DNA of 17,026 nucleotides from Bacillota bacterium (GTDB taxonomy: Bacteria > Bacillota_A > Clostridia > Lachnospirales > Lachnospiraceae): positions 1 to 17,026 of the forward strand of contig JAEZSL010000414.1 in NCBI GenBank assembly GCA_023443925.1, read 5' to 3'. Position 1 is the stretch's first letter, and each line of letters opens with the position of its first letter. Below are positions 7,817 to 14,663 of this stretch, piece after piece. The position numbers and the translations under genes were made by a program. The notes beneath the pieces were generated by a model, which was given only the letters and a program-made list of their open reading frames with translations, did no database searches and was not told where the DNA came from.

Positions 7817-8791
7817 ATGGAAAATAATATAAAAACAATAGGTGTGTTAACAAGCGGCGGAGATGCGCCGGGTATGAACGCTGCAATCAGAGCGGTAGTT
7901 AGAACAGCACTGGCCAACGGCATTAAAGTAAAAGGTATAAGACGTGGATACAGTGGTTTATTAGAAGAAGATATAGTGGATATGGACGCGAAAAGCGTTT
8001 CTGATATTATTCAGAGAGGCGGTACGATTCTTTATACTGCCAGAAGCAAGGAATTCATGACAACGGAAGGTCAGGACAAAGGTGCTGAGATCTGCAGAAA
8101 GCATGGCATTGACGGTCTTGTGGTAATCGGAGGAGACGGTTCCTTCCGCGGTGCAGCCGATCTTGCAGCCAGAGGCATTAACACAGTAGGTCTGCCGGGT
8201 ACCATTGACCTTGATATTACTTGTACAGATTATACCATTGGTTTTGACACGGCGGTTAACACTGCTATGGAGGCTATTGATAAGGTAAGAGATACTTCCA
8301 CTTCCCATGAAAGATGCAGTATCATCGAAGTTATGGGTAGAAAAGCCGGTTATATCGCCCTGTGGTGCGGTATTGCCAATGGAGCTGAGGATATCCTGAT
8401 TACGGAAAGATATGATTATGATGAACAGAAGATAATTGATAAGATTATTGAAAGAAGGAAAACCGGTAAGAAGCATTATATTATCGTTAATGCAGAAGGT
8501 ATCGGTGATTCCAATAATATGGCAAAGAGAATAGAAGCTGCTACAGGAATGGAGACCAGAGCAACCATTATCGGACACATTCAGAGAGGCGGCAGCCCTA
8601 CCTGCATCGATAGAGTACATGCTTCCGCTATGGGTTCTTACGGCGTGGGCTTATTATGTAAAGGTGCTTCCAACCGTGTTGTCGGATACAGAAATGGCCA
8701 GTATGTAGACTATGATGTAAAAGAAGCTCTTGCTATGAAAAAAGACATTGACCAGTATTTATATGATATGGCTAGTCTGTTGTCCAAGTAA
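7817..8791 (+). CDS. pfkA: ATP-dependent 6-phosphofructokinase
   Basis: Phosphorylates fructose 6-phosphate to fructose 1,6-bisphosphate, the committed step of glycolysis; 324 aa, normal for bacterial PfkA. Motifs: TSGGDAPGMNA at the N-terminus (ATP site); IGGDGSFRGA, where Gly rather than Asp follows GGD, marking ATP rather than pyrophosphate use; PGTIDLDI with the catalytic Asp; MGRKAGYIALW; and GHIQRGG for substrate binding. The canonical Asn of TIDND is Leu here (TIDLD), a variant I recall from related Lachnospiraceae. GGAGGTG at 7804-7810 places the start at ATG 7817; a TTG at 7802 lies within that ribosome binding site and is rejected. Only 36 nt after dnaE, so co-transcription is likely. 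Confidence 0.97.
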   Translation: MENNIKTIGVLTSGGDAPGMNAAIRAVVRTALANGIKVKGIRRGYSGLLEEDIVDMDAKSVSDIIQRGGTILYTARSKEFMTTEGQDKGAEICRKHGIDGLVVIGGDGSFRGAADLAARGINTVGLPGTIDLDITCTDYTIGFDTAVNTAMEAIDKVRDTSTSHERCSIIEVMGRKAGYIALWCGIANGAEDILITERYDYDEQKIIDKIIERRKTGKKHYIIVNAEGIGDSNNMAKRIEAATGMETRATIIGHIQRGGSPTCIDRVHASAMGSYGVGLLCKGASNRVVGYRNGQYVDYDVKEALAMKKDIDQYLYDMASLLSK

Positions 8792-8845
8792 TCAGTCTAT
8801 TTGGCTTAGAAGCCGGATGTAAATCATATATTCGTAATACTAAGG

Positions 8846-8982
8846 AGCCTGACTCAAAATCCACTTAAAAGTACCAAAAGGATTATCAGGGTTTATTTTG
8901 CACGCGAAGAAAAAGCTGTAAAGGAAACTCTGACTTTTATAACGGTATTTCTATAAGTGCCGGTCTTTTGTCAGGCTTTTTC
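8846..8982 (+). ncRNA. Candidate rod-shaped structured RNA or long terminator after pfkA
   Basis: A nested set of pairings spans about 136 nt: AGCCTGAC (8846-8853) with GTCAGGCT (8970-8977); CACTTA (8862-8867) with TAAGTG (8954-8959); GTACC (8871-8875) with GGTAT (8944-8948); AAAAG (8876-8880) with CTTTT (8934-8938); TCAGGGTTT (8886-8894) with AAACTCTGA (8925-8933, one G-U); TTGCA (8898-8902) with TGTAA (8917-8921). A T-run (8977-8981) follows the closing stem, so it can end transcription. It starts 54 nt after the pfkA stop. No convincing own promoter is seen, so it may be the 3' UTR of the dnaE-pfkA mRNA or a processed RNA. It is shorter than typical 6S RNA. Confidence 0.5.
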
Positions 8983-8990
8983 ATTTTGTA

Positions 8991-9055
8991 GCCGAAAAAA
9001 AGATTTTTTCAACATCCTGATTTAAACGCGCGCCTAAGCGCACAGAACGGAGTTA
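8991..9055 (+). repeat. Two-hairpin leader repeat, copy A1
   Basis: First of a tandem pair ahead of the ABC exporter, with a 69-nt period measured at ACATCCTGATTT. The left arm of hairpin I is diverged (GCCGAAAAAA instead of GGTTGAAAAA); the right arm TTTTTTCAAC is intact. Hairpin II is GCGCGC-CTAA-GCGCAC with one C/A mismatch, then AGAACGGAGTTA. Confidence 0.85.
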
Positions 9056-9126
9056 GGTTGAAAAACAAAGACTTTTTTCAACATACTGATTTAACGCGCG
9101 CTTAAGCGCACAGAACGGAGTTTTAG
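9056..9126 (+). repeat. Two-hairpin leader repeat, copy A2, ending at the ABC gene start
   Basis: Hairpin I: GTTGAAAAA (9057-9065) with TTTTTCAAC. Linker ACATACTGATTT. Hairpin II contains the perfect palindrome GCGCTTAAGCGC. It ends in ACAGAACGGAG, whose CGGAG is the Shine-Dalgarno sequence for ATG 9127. The element therefore forms the proximal 5' UTR of the exporter gene. Confidence 0.9.
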
Positions 9127-10896
9127 ATGAATAAAAAATTTATGAAGTTTTTATCATATTATAAACCGTATAAGGGTCTATTTATATCTGATATGTTATT
9201 TGCCCTGACTGCGGCCGGTATTTCTTTGGTTTATCCGCTTATTGTCAGATTTATAACCAATGAACTGCTGGTGAATTATGAAATCAATGAAATCATACAA
9301 ACAATTATTAAACTGGGCTTTCTAATGATTGGGTTAGCTATTTTGGAATTTGTATGTAATTTTTACATAGCATATCAAGGCCATGTAATGGGTGCCAAAA
9401 TGGAATATGATATGAGAAATGACATTTTTGAACATTACCAGAAACTATCCTTTAACTTTTATGATAACCAGAAAACCGGCCAGTTAATGTCCCGAATAAC
9501 GAACGATTTATTTGACATTACGGAATTATGCCACCACGGCCCGGAAGATATTGTGATATCAATCATTAAATTTGTAGGTACCTTTATCATATTAATCAAT
9601 ATAAATCTGCCTATTACCCTGATTGTATTTGCTTTTATTCCTATCATGTTTGCTTTTGCCATGCATATGAAGAATAAGATGAATAAGGCTTTTAAAACCA
9701 ACCGGGAGAGAATTGCCGAAATCAATGCGCAGATTGAAGATAATTTATCCGGTATAAGGGTAGTAAAATCCTTTGCCAATGAGAATAAAGAGATGGATAA
9801 ATTCCATGACGGAAACCGCCGGTTTGTGGAAAGCAAACGTAACAGCTATTGGCAGATGGCAACCTTTCATTCCGGACTGGGCTTTTTCATCAGTTTAATC
9901 AATGTTGCGGTAATCGTAGGAGGAACAGCTCTTTTAACCAATGGTAAAATTAAATTAAGTGATTTACTTACCTTTTTACTCTATATTAATAATATCATCG
10001 AACCCGTACGTAAACTAATTAACTTTACGGAACAGTTTCAGAATGGAATTACCGGATTTGACCGTTTTATGGAGATTATGAATATACAGCCGGATATTGT
10101 TGATAAAAAAGATGCTGTAACCATAAAGGATGTGAAAGGTGCCATTGAATTTGATAAGGTATCCTTCCGGTATCAGGATACGAAAGCGGATGTATTCCGT
10201 AACATAAACCTGAAAGTGGAAGCCGGTGATTATCTGGCGCTGGTGGGGTCCTCGGGTGTCGGTAAAACAACGCTCTGCAGTCTGATACCGAGATTTTATG
10301 AAGCTACCGAAGGCAAAATTCTTTTAGACGGCATAGATATCCGTAATATTAAAATGCGCTCACTGCGTATGAATATCGGAATTGTGCAGCAGGATGTTTA
10401 TCTGTTTGCAGGAACGGTTTTAGATAATATCCGTTACGGCAAACTGGAAGCAACCGATGAAGAAATCATAGAAGCCGCAAAAAATGCGAATGCACATGAA
10501 TTTATAATGGAACTGCCGGACGGTTATAATACTTATATTGGTCAGAGGGGTGTTAAATTATCCGGCGGCCAGAAGCAAAGACTAAGTATAGCCAGAGTAT
10601 TTCTTAAGAATCCGCCAATACTAATCTTTGATGAAGCAACTTCGGCCCTGGACAATGAAAGCGAAAAAGTGGTGCAGGAATCACTGGAAAAACTGGCAAA
10701 AAATAGAACTACATTTGTAATTGCCCACAGATTGTCAACCATACGTAACGCCAAAAATATAATCGTTTTAACGGAAGACGGTATTAAAGAGAGAGGTACC
10801 CATGCGGAACTCTTAAGCCAGAATGGAGTATATGCAGGCTTGTACAAGCTGACTCAGGGCAATGAAAGAAATCTGTCATTGCATGCAGAAGGATAG
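9127..10896 (+). CDS. ABC exporter, fused membrane and ATPase domains
   Basis: Half-transporter of the MsbA/LmrA (ABCB-like) type, 589 aa, expected to work as a homodimer in the cytoplasmic membrane and export lipids, drugs or peptides; the substrate cannot be told. Residues 1 to about 320 form the six-helix exporter domain (first helix near LFISDMLFALTAAGISLVYP). The ATPase domain runs from about 340: Walker A GSSGVGKT at 374-381, Q-loop in IVQQDVYLFAGTV, signature LSGGQKQRLS near 478-487, Walker B ILIFDEATSALD near 497-508, and H-loop in VIAHRLST. All catalytic motifs are intact. The start is ATG 9127, with CGGAG supplied by leader repeat A2. No partner half-transporter is adjacent. The repeat pair upstream suggests RNA-level or protein-mediated control. 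Confidence 0.92.
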   Translation: MNKKFMKFLSYYKPYKGLFISDMLFALTAAGISLVYPLIVRFITNELLVNYEINEIIQTIIKLGFLMIGLAILEFVCNFYIAYQGHVMGAKMEYDMRNDIFEHYQKLSFNFYDNQKTGQLMSRITNDLFDITELCHHGPEDIVISIIKFVGTFIILININLPITLIVFAFIPIMFAFAMHMKNKMNKAFKTNRERIAEINAQIEDNLSGIRVVKSFANENKEMDKFHDGNRRFVESKRNSYWQMATFHSGLGFFISLINVAVIVGGTALLTNGKIKLSDLLTFLLYINNIIEPVRKLINFTEQFQNGITGFDRFMEIMNIQPDIVDKKDAVTIKDVKGAIEFDKVSFRYQDTKADVFRNINLKVEAGDYLALVGSSGVGKTTLCSLIPRFYEATEGKILLDGIDIRNIKMRSLRMNIGIVQQDVYLFAGTVLDNIRYGKLEATDEEIIEAAKNANAHEFIMELPDGYNTYIGQRGVKLSGGQKQRLSIARVFLKNPPILIFDEATSALDNESEKVVQESLEKLAKNRTTFVIAHRLSTIRNAKNIIVLTEDGIKERGTHAELLSQNGVYAGLYKLTQGNERNLSLHAEG

Positions 10897-10978
10897 GCTG
10901 ATGTTTTATTTTTAATAAATGATTACGAGAGTTTTTCATTTTGTATGTCGATTGGGAGTAAGGAAACGATTTTTTTTA

Positions 10979-11007
10979 TGGAACTATTATATAAATTGCA
11001 TCGTCTA
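10979..11007 (+). promoter_or_regulatory. ECF-sigma-type promoter, probably autoregulatory
   Basis: TGGAAC (10979-10984), 17-nt spacer, CGTCTA (11002-11007). This matches the GGAAC/CGTC form used by many ECF sigma factors and lies 111 nt upstream of the ECF sigma gene, as expected for self-activation. The recognition by this particular sigma is inferred. Confidence 0.6.
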
Positions 11008-11118
11008 ATAGTTGATAGTATACAAATACTGCAGCTATGAACCTATGAAGAGCAACGTGTACACGGAATAGGAGATGGAGCATAAAACCGCGTAAAACTA
11101 TATAGGGGGAAGTTATCA

Positions 11119-11634
11119 ATGTACGAGGAGAAAGCACCGGTTTACGACATTGAGACGTTAATGAGAAAATATGGAAATGATGTTTTGCGGACAGCATTTA
11201 TGTATGTCAAGGATAGTCACACAGCAGAAGACATTTTCCAGGATGTATTCATTAAAGTAAACCAAAAACTCAGTACCTTTCAGGGCAGCAGCAGTATTAA
11301 AACATGGATTATTCGTATTACTATTAACACCAGTAAAGATTATCTGAAAAGCGCATGGAATCAAAGAGTCATGCCGTTTACGGAGTATCAGGAAAATACC
11401 ATGGCGGGAGAAGACGATTTTACAGCTGTAGAACAGCAGGAGGAAAACCGGATGATCCGCCAGGAGATTATGAAACTGCCGGATAAATACAAGGATGTCT
11501 TGCTATGTGTTTACTACCATGATATGACCATCGGCGAAGCCGCGAAAGTTCTGCAGATTGCAGAAGGCACGGCAAAAAGCCGACTGTCCAGAGCAAAAGA
11601 AAAATTAAAGCTTTGCCTTGAAGGGAGGATTTAA
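11119..11634 (+). CDS. ECF-family RNA polymerase sigma factor
   Basis: Alternative sigma factor of the extracytoplasmic-function type, 171 aa, with only regions 2 and 4. Region 2 covers about residues 12-75 (DVLRTAFMYVKDSHTAEDIFQDVFIKV, then TWIIRITINTSKDYLK). A short acidic linker follows (about 90-112). Region 4, about 113-165, has the helix-turn-helix TIGEAAKVLQIAEGTAKSRL for the -35 element. The start is ATG 11119, 7 nt after GGGGGA. The gene ends 1 nt before the GTG of the membrane-bound anti-sigma gene, a standard sigma/anti-sigma pair. An ECF-type promoter upstream suggests autoregulation. Such systems respond to envelope stress in Firmicutes; the signal here is unknown. Confidence 0.93.
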   Translation: MYEEKAPVYDIETLMRKYGNDVLRTAFMYVKDSHTAEDIFQDVFIKVNQKLSTFQGSSSIKTWIIRITINTSKDYLKSAWNQRVMPFTEYQENTMAGEDDFTAVEQQEENRMIRQEIMKLPDKYKDVLLCVYYHDMTIGEAAKVLQIAEGTAKSRLSRAKEKLKLCLEGRI

Positions 11635-11635
11635 G

Positions 11636-12550
11636 GTGGATAACAACAATAAAAAGAATAGCTTTCCGGGTGATCTGGATAATATGCGGCTGAAAGACCA
11701 TCTGAATGCCTCTTTTGAACTGGATAACATTAAGGTATCGGAGGACTTAATCGCCAGAACCCTAAAAGCAGTCAAGGAAGCCGAGGTGCAGGCTGAACAT
11801 CCGGAAGAGAAGACTAAAATAAAAAGATTTCCGGTTCGCAGGCTGGTGAGTGCGGCTGCAGTAGTTTTAGTTCTGCTGGTTGGAATACAGGTTATGAGGA
11901 ATAGTTCCATTGGCAGTAAAAAGGATGCCGGTAATTCAGAAAATTTCTCGACGGAAATGGCTGCCGATAATGGAATAGCGCAGACCTACGGAATACCGGA
12001 AACTACCATGGATACAGCCGGGAGTACCGAAAGCGGTACCACAACCTTTGGTGTGGCGGAAGCGGATGAAACCAATAAGGCTGCGTCAGATACCAGCGCC
12101 CCTTCTGAAGAAGCCCAAAACCAGTATACGGCAGAAGCTCCTGGAAATATCAGCAAATCAGCGGGAGATGGTGCCGGTCTCTATGATGGAGAGCTTACCT
12201 TCTCACAAATTATTCCGGTTACTGCTGATTCTGTAACAGCATTGACTGTCACGAAAAATAACGGATCTCAGGTATCCCTTAAGAAGGTTACGGAAAATGC
12301 CTCCAGACTCTATACGATATTGGATGGCTGCTCCCTGACTTTAAAGGATGGAACTATAAAAGAAAATAACAGTGACTGGACTTATAAAGTTCTGCTTACC
12401 ACGAAGGATAAGGAATATAAGATACTGATTGGTGAGATTATTCAGATACAAAACACGAAAGAACAGGCAGAGAATACCACGGATTATTTTCCGGGGGATA
12501 TGAATGCCCTGTTAAGAGAACTGGATGACTTTTATAATTCTGTGAGATAA
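11636..12550 (+). CDS. Membrane-bound anti-sigma factor partner
   Basis: Single-pass membrane protein of 304 aa, presumed to bind and hold the sigma factor encoded just upstream. The N-terminal ~65 residues are cytoplasmic and helical (RLKDHLNASFELDNIKVSED); a basic patch KIKRFPVRR precedes one membrane helix at about 70-87 (LVSAAAVVLVLLVGIQVM). The outside part begins with a low-complexity Ser/Thr/Glu/Ala stretch (about 95-185) and ends in a folded domain (about 190-304) that could sense envelope state. No zinc-binding HxxxCxxC anti-sigma motif is visible. I chose GTG 11636, preceded by GGGAGG at 11623-11628; TTG 11618 is in frame but upstream of that site. The role rests mainly on position and topology. 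Confidence 0.8.
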   Translation: MDNNNKKNSFPGDLDNMRLKDHLNASFELDNIKVSEDLIARTLKAVKEAEVQAEHPEEKTKIKRFPVRRLVSAAAVVLVLLVGIQVMRNSSIGSKKDAGNSENFSTEMAADNGIAQTYGIPETTMDTAGSTESGTTTFGVAEADETNKAASDTSAPSEEAQNQYTAEAPGNISKSAGDGAGLYDGELTFSQIIPVTADSVTALTVTKNNGSQVSLKKVTENASRLYTILDGCSLTLKDGTIKENNSDWTYKVLLTTKDKEYKILIGEIIQIQNTKEQAENTTDYFPGDMNALLRELDDFYNSVR

Positions 12551-12589
12551 GGGATTTTACAAAAGATAAAATGAGAATTGACATAAATG

Positions 12590-12617
12590 GGGCTGTCAGG
12601 AAACTGACAGTCCTTAA
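12590..12617 (+). terminator. GAAA-capped hairpin after the anti-sigma gene
   Basis: GGGCTGTCAG (12590-12599) and CTGACAGTCC (12604-12613) pair over 10 bp with one G-U, closed by a GAAA tetraloop. It is followed only by TTAATT, so it is a weak terminator or an mRNA 3'-end stabiliser. Confidence 0.6.
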
Positions 12618-12630
12618 TTGCAGCCAGGCA

Positions 12631-12681
12631 AAAAAATAACCGCGAAACCTTATAACATAAGGTTTTCAGCGGTCATTTTTA
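12631..12681. terminator. Bidirectional terminator between convergent genes
   Basis: AACCGC-GAAACCTTA pairs with TAAGGTTTTC-A-GCGGTC around a short loop (12638-12673). ATTTTT follows on the plus strand (12675-12680), and a run of T appears on the minus strand (A-run 12631-12636). It serves the sigma/anti-sigma operon and the converging minus-strand gene. Confidence 0.8.
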
Positions 12682-12685
12682 ATCA

Positions 12686-12994
12686 CTATTCTTCAGTGGG
12701 TTCTTCTGTAACTATTTCGGCTGCTGAGGCTACAAATTCATCCTCAGAAGCACTTGGAACAGATCCTTCAGAAGTGATATTTATTGACACATATTCCCTA
12801 GTATCTTTCATTTTTTGCTCAGTGGTATCCTCGTCTTCGGCATCGAAGTCTTCGAATTCATCTTCAAATTCATCAAAATCATCAGAAGAGTCCTTATTCA
12901 CCAGGTTTTTGTACAAATAGTAGGCTCCGCAGGCTACCGTTGCCACGGATACTGTACCAAATAAAAACTTTCCAAATTTTTTCATGCTCTTCAT
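12686..12994 (-). CDS. Small acidic membrane-anchored protein of unknown function
   Basis: 102 aa, not assigned to a family. A basic N-terminus (MKSMKKFGK) leads into one hydrophobic segment (about 11-28, LFGTVSVATVACGAYYLY), then a strongly acidic tail (about 34-60, rich in Asp, Glu and Phe) and a Ser/Glu-rich C-terminus. It is best read as a membrane-anchored protein or an uncleaved signal anchor. On the minus strand AAAGGAAG lies just before ATG 12994 (tight spacing) and about 12 nt before a second ATG at 12985, so the start is uncertain by three codons. It converges on the anti-sigma gene with a shared terminator, which supports a real gene. The overlapping plus-strand frame is a shadow of the acidic repeats. 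Confidence 0.7.
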   Translation of the reverse strand: MKSMKKFGKFLFGTVSVATVACGAYYLYKNLVNKDSSDDFDEFEDEFEDFDAEDEDTTEQKMKDTREYVSINITSEGSVPSASEDEFVASAAEIVTEEPTEE

Positions 12995-13194
12995 ACTTCC
13001 TTTCGTTAAACAGTATATGCAAATTTCAATATTTGTTATACAGTTTAGAAGAATTCTTTTAAAAAAATAATTATCACTTCCATTATAAGTGAAAGCCGTG
13101 GAAAAATAAAGTAAAACTTATATAAATTTTTACCAAAAAATCAATAAAATATAATATAATTACAAAATAATTTCTTTTCCGTAATTGGAAAATA
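12995..13194. other. Divergent intergenic region
   Basis: AT-rich spacer between the acidic membrane gene (minus) and sfsA (plus). It contains an inverted repeat TCACTT (13074-13079) / AAGTGA (13087-13092) overlapping a minus-strand TATAAT (13087-13082). No good minus-strand -35 is seen. Otherwise nothing recognisable. Confidence 0.35.
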
Positions 13195-13223
13195 TTGATG
13201 AAACATTTTAGAAATGATATAAT
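13195..13223 (+). promoter_or_regulatory. Sigma-A promoter of sfsA
   Basis: TTGATG (13195-13200), exactly 17 nt, TATAAT (13218-13223), with an extended TGA before the -10. It would start transcription near 13230, giving a short leader of about 20 nt. Confidence 0.75.
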
Positions 13224-13251
13224 TGATACACTATAGAAAAGAGTGCTGATT

Positions 13252-13932
13252 ATGAACTATACAAACATAAGGACCGGGAAATTTATAGCAAGGCCAAACC
13301 GGTTTATTGCCTTAGTGGAAATCGACGGAAGTGTTGAAACCTGTCACGTAAAGAATACCGGAAGATGCAGGGAACTATTGCTGCCCGGAGTAACATTGTT
13401 TCTTCAGGAGACAGATAATCCATTAAGAAAAACAAGGTATTCTGTGATCGGAGTAATAAAAGGGGAACGTATCATTAATATGGACTCTCAGGCTCCAAAT
13501 AAGGCTGTTTCAGAATGGCTCCAAAGCGGTGGTCTGTTTCGTGACATTACTTATCTGAAAGCGGAGAAGACCTATGGTAATTCCAGGTTTGATTTCTACC
13601 TTGAAACGATGGACAAAAAAATTTACATGGAAGTAAAGGGGGTAACGTTAGAGGAGAACGGAGTTGTAATCTTCCCGGATGCACCGACGGAGCGCGGAGT
13701 CAAACATATCAGGGAACTGTGTGAGTGCACCAGAGAAGGTTACGAAGCTTATATCGTATTCGTGATTCAAATGAAGGACGTCAAGTATTTTAAACCCAAT
13801 GATGTTACCGATCCGGAATTTGGTGAAGCATTAAGGGAGGCCGCGAAGCAGGGAGTGCAGATTCTGGCTCTGGACTGCGAGGTATCCATGGACCGGATGG
13901 TAATAAAAGACAATGTACCGGTCCGTCTATGA
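13252..13932 (+). CDS. sfsA: SfsA-family protein (DNA/RNA nuclease fold)
   Basis: 226 aa, typical SfsA length. The N-terminal OB-like part has RPNRFIALVEIDG and CHVKNTGRCREL; the C-terminal restriction-endonuclease-like part has SRFDFYL followed by MEVKGVTLEENG and FPDAPTERG, giving the D-ExK type nuclease residues. The family was first linked to sugar fermentation stimulation in E. coli and later described as nucleic-acid binding or nuclease; the physiological role stays unclear. Chosen start is ATG 13252 with GAAAAGAG about 8 nt upstream; an in-frame GTG at 13243 lies inside that site. It has its own strong promoter. Leader repeats and the hemerythrin gene follow. Confidence 0.93.
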   Translation: MNYTNIRTGKFIARPNRFIALVEIDGSVETCHVKNTGRCRELLLPGVTLFLQETDNPLRKTRYSVIGVIKGERIINMDSQAPNKAVSEWLQSGGLFRDITYLKAEKTYGNSRFDFYLETMDKKIYMEVKGVTLEENGVVIFPDAPTERGVKHIRELCECTREGYEAYIVFVIQMKDVKYFKPNDVTDPEFGEALREAAKQGVQILALDCEVSMDRMVIKDNVPVRL

Positions 13933-13978
13933 ACAGGTTAGTGAAACCTTACTGTTCTATCACTGTTTTAAACTGTAA

Positions 13979-14015
13979 GATTTATACGTGCGCCTAAGCG
14001 CATAGATGGGAGTTA
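13979..14015 (+). repeat. Two-hairpin leader repeat, copy B1 (right half only)
   Basis: Keeps GATTTATAC, hairpin II (GTGCGC-CTAA-GCGCAT, closing G-U) and AGATGGGAGTTA. Hairpin I upstream is not recognisable. It lies 72 nt from the matching position of copy B2. Confidence 0.75.
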
Positions 14016-14089
14016 GGTTGAAAAAACAAAAGCAGTTTTTTCAACATCCTGATTTGTACGTGCGCCAGTGCGCACAGATGGGAGTTAAT
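14016..14089 (+). repeat. Two-hairpin leader repeat, copy B2, ending at the hemerythrin start
   Basis: Hairpin I: GGTTGAAAAAA with TTTTTTCAAC. Linker ACATCCTGATTT. Hairpin II: GTGCGC-CAGT-GCGCAC, a perfect 6-bp stem. It ends AGATGGGAGTTAAT directly before ATG 14090, so GGGAG in the repeat is the Shine-Dalgarno sequence. Confidence 0.9.
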
Positions 14090-14482
14090 ATGTATGAAAT
14101 GAAACAGGAATATTATACGGGTATTGAACTGATTGACCAGGAACATAAAGAGCTGTTCCGTATTGCGGATGAAGCCTATCAGGTTTTAAAAGATGAATTT
14201 ATATCAGATAAATTTGATAATATAGTAGAGATCATTGTAAAATTGAAGGAATATGCTATAAAGCATTTTGCGGACGAAGAGGAATATATGCAGAGTATAC
14301 AGTATAAAAAATTCTTGTCCCATAAAGTTGAACATGTGGATTTTATTGAAAAGCTGGATGCTATCGATTTTGACCGGATGGATCGAAACCAGGCCGGAAC
14401 TTTAGTGGAATTACTGGAATTCTTAAATGACTGGCTGGTACACCATATCTTGGAGAAGGATAAAAAGATTGGAAACAGTTGA
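14090..14482 (+). CDS. Bacteriohemerythrin
   Basis: Non-heme di-iron oxygen-binding protein, 130 aa, a standard single-domain size. The four-helix bundle ligands are all visible: H in IDQEHKELF, HxxxE in HFADEEEYM, HxxxH in HKVEHVDF, and HxxxxD in HILEKD. In an anaerobe it probably senses, stores or scavenges oxygen or iron. I set the start at ATG 14090, right after GGGAG of leader repeat B2. The frame is open up to 14006, but that part merely translates the repeat and has no ribosome binding site. It lies downstream of sfsA, but the repeats in between suggest separate control. A sigma-A-like hexamer for the next gene overlaps its stop codon. Confidence 0.95.
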   Translation: MYEMKQEYYTGIELIDQEHKELFRIADEAYQVLKDEFISDKFDNIVEIIVKLKEYAIKHFADEEEYMQSIQYKKFLSHKVEHVDFIEKLDAIDFDRMDRNQAGTLVELLEFLNDWLVHHILEKDKKIGNS

Positions 14483-14505
14483 TGTTTGCAAAGGATTAGT
14501 ATAAT
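14479..14505 (+). promoter_or_regulatory. Candidate promoter of the glycosyltransferase gene
   Basis: TTGATG (14479-14484), a short 15-nt spacer, and TATAAT (14500-14505). Transcription would start near 14511, exactly where the three-hairpin leader begins. The spacer is shorter than ideal. Confidence 0.4.
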
Positions 14506-14510
14506 ATAAC

Positions 14511-14602
14511 TTATCAGAAGTTGCTTTTTAACTTCTGATAAAAGGCGCTGCTACTGCGCCGTGCATCTGATTATAGGAACAAGAGTTTTTTGTTCCTATA
14601 AT
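14511..14602 (+). promoter_or_regulatory. Three-hairpin structured leader of the glycosyltransferase gene
   Basis: Three stems in a row: TTATCAGAAGTT (14511-14522) with AACTTCTGATAA (14530-14541), perfect 12 bp; GGCGC (14544-14548) with GCGCC (14556-14560); and ATTATAGGAACAA (14570-14582) with TTGTTCCTATAAT (14590-14602), perfect 13 bp. None is followed by a U-run, so they are not ordinary terminators. About 60 nt of unstructured sequence leads to the ribosome binding site. It may be a cis-acting RNA or a set of protein-binding sites; I recognise no known riboswitch. Confidence 0.5.
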
Positions 14603-14663
14603 ATGAAGATAGGCATCTATAAGCAGTTACCGATGTAGTCTATTAAGAAGAGGAGAGTTATCA

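Noticed and set aside
7961..8620. Minus-strand frame of 219 codons inside pfkA
   Set aside because: It lies fully opposite an unmistakable phosphofructokinase gene, has no ribosome binding site, and its protein shows no recognisable domain.
8846..8982. 6S RNA
   Set aside because: The rod shape is similar, but about 136 nt is short for Firmicutes 6S RNA, and I see no clear central bubble pattern or own promoter. I kept it only as an unnamed structured RNA.
12618..12920. Plus-strand frame of 100 codons opposite the small acidic protein
   Set aside because: It is the Ser-rich complement of the Asp/Glu-rich coding stretch and begins inside the bidirectional terminator. The minus-strand gene has the membrane helix and ribosome binding site.
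14006..14089. N-terminal extension of hemerythrin starting at 14006
   Set aside because: These 28 codons only translate the leader repeat. The repeat supplies GGGAG for ATG 14090, and the standard hemerythrin length fits that start.
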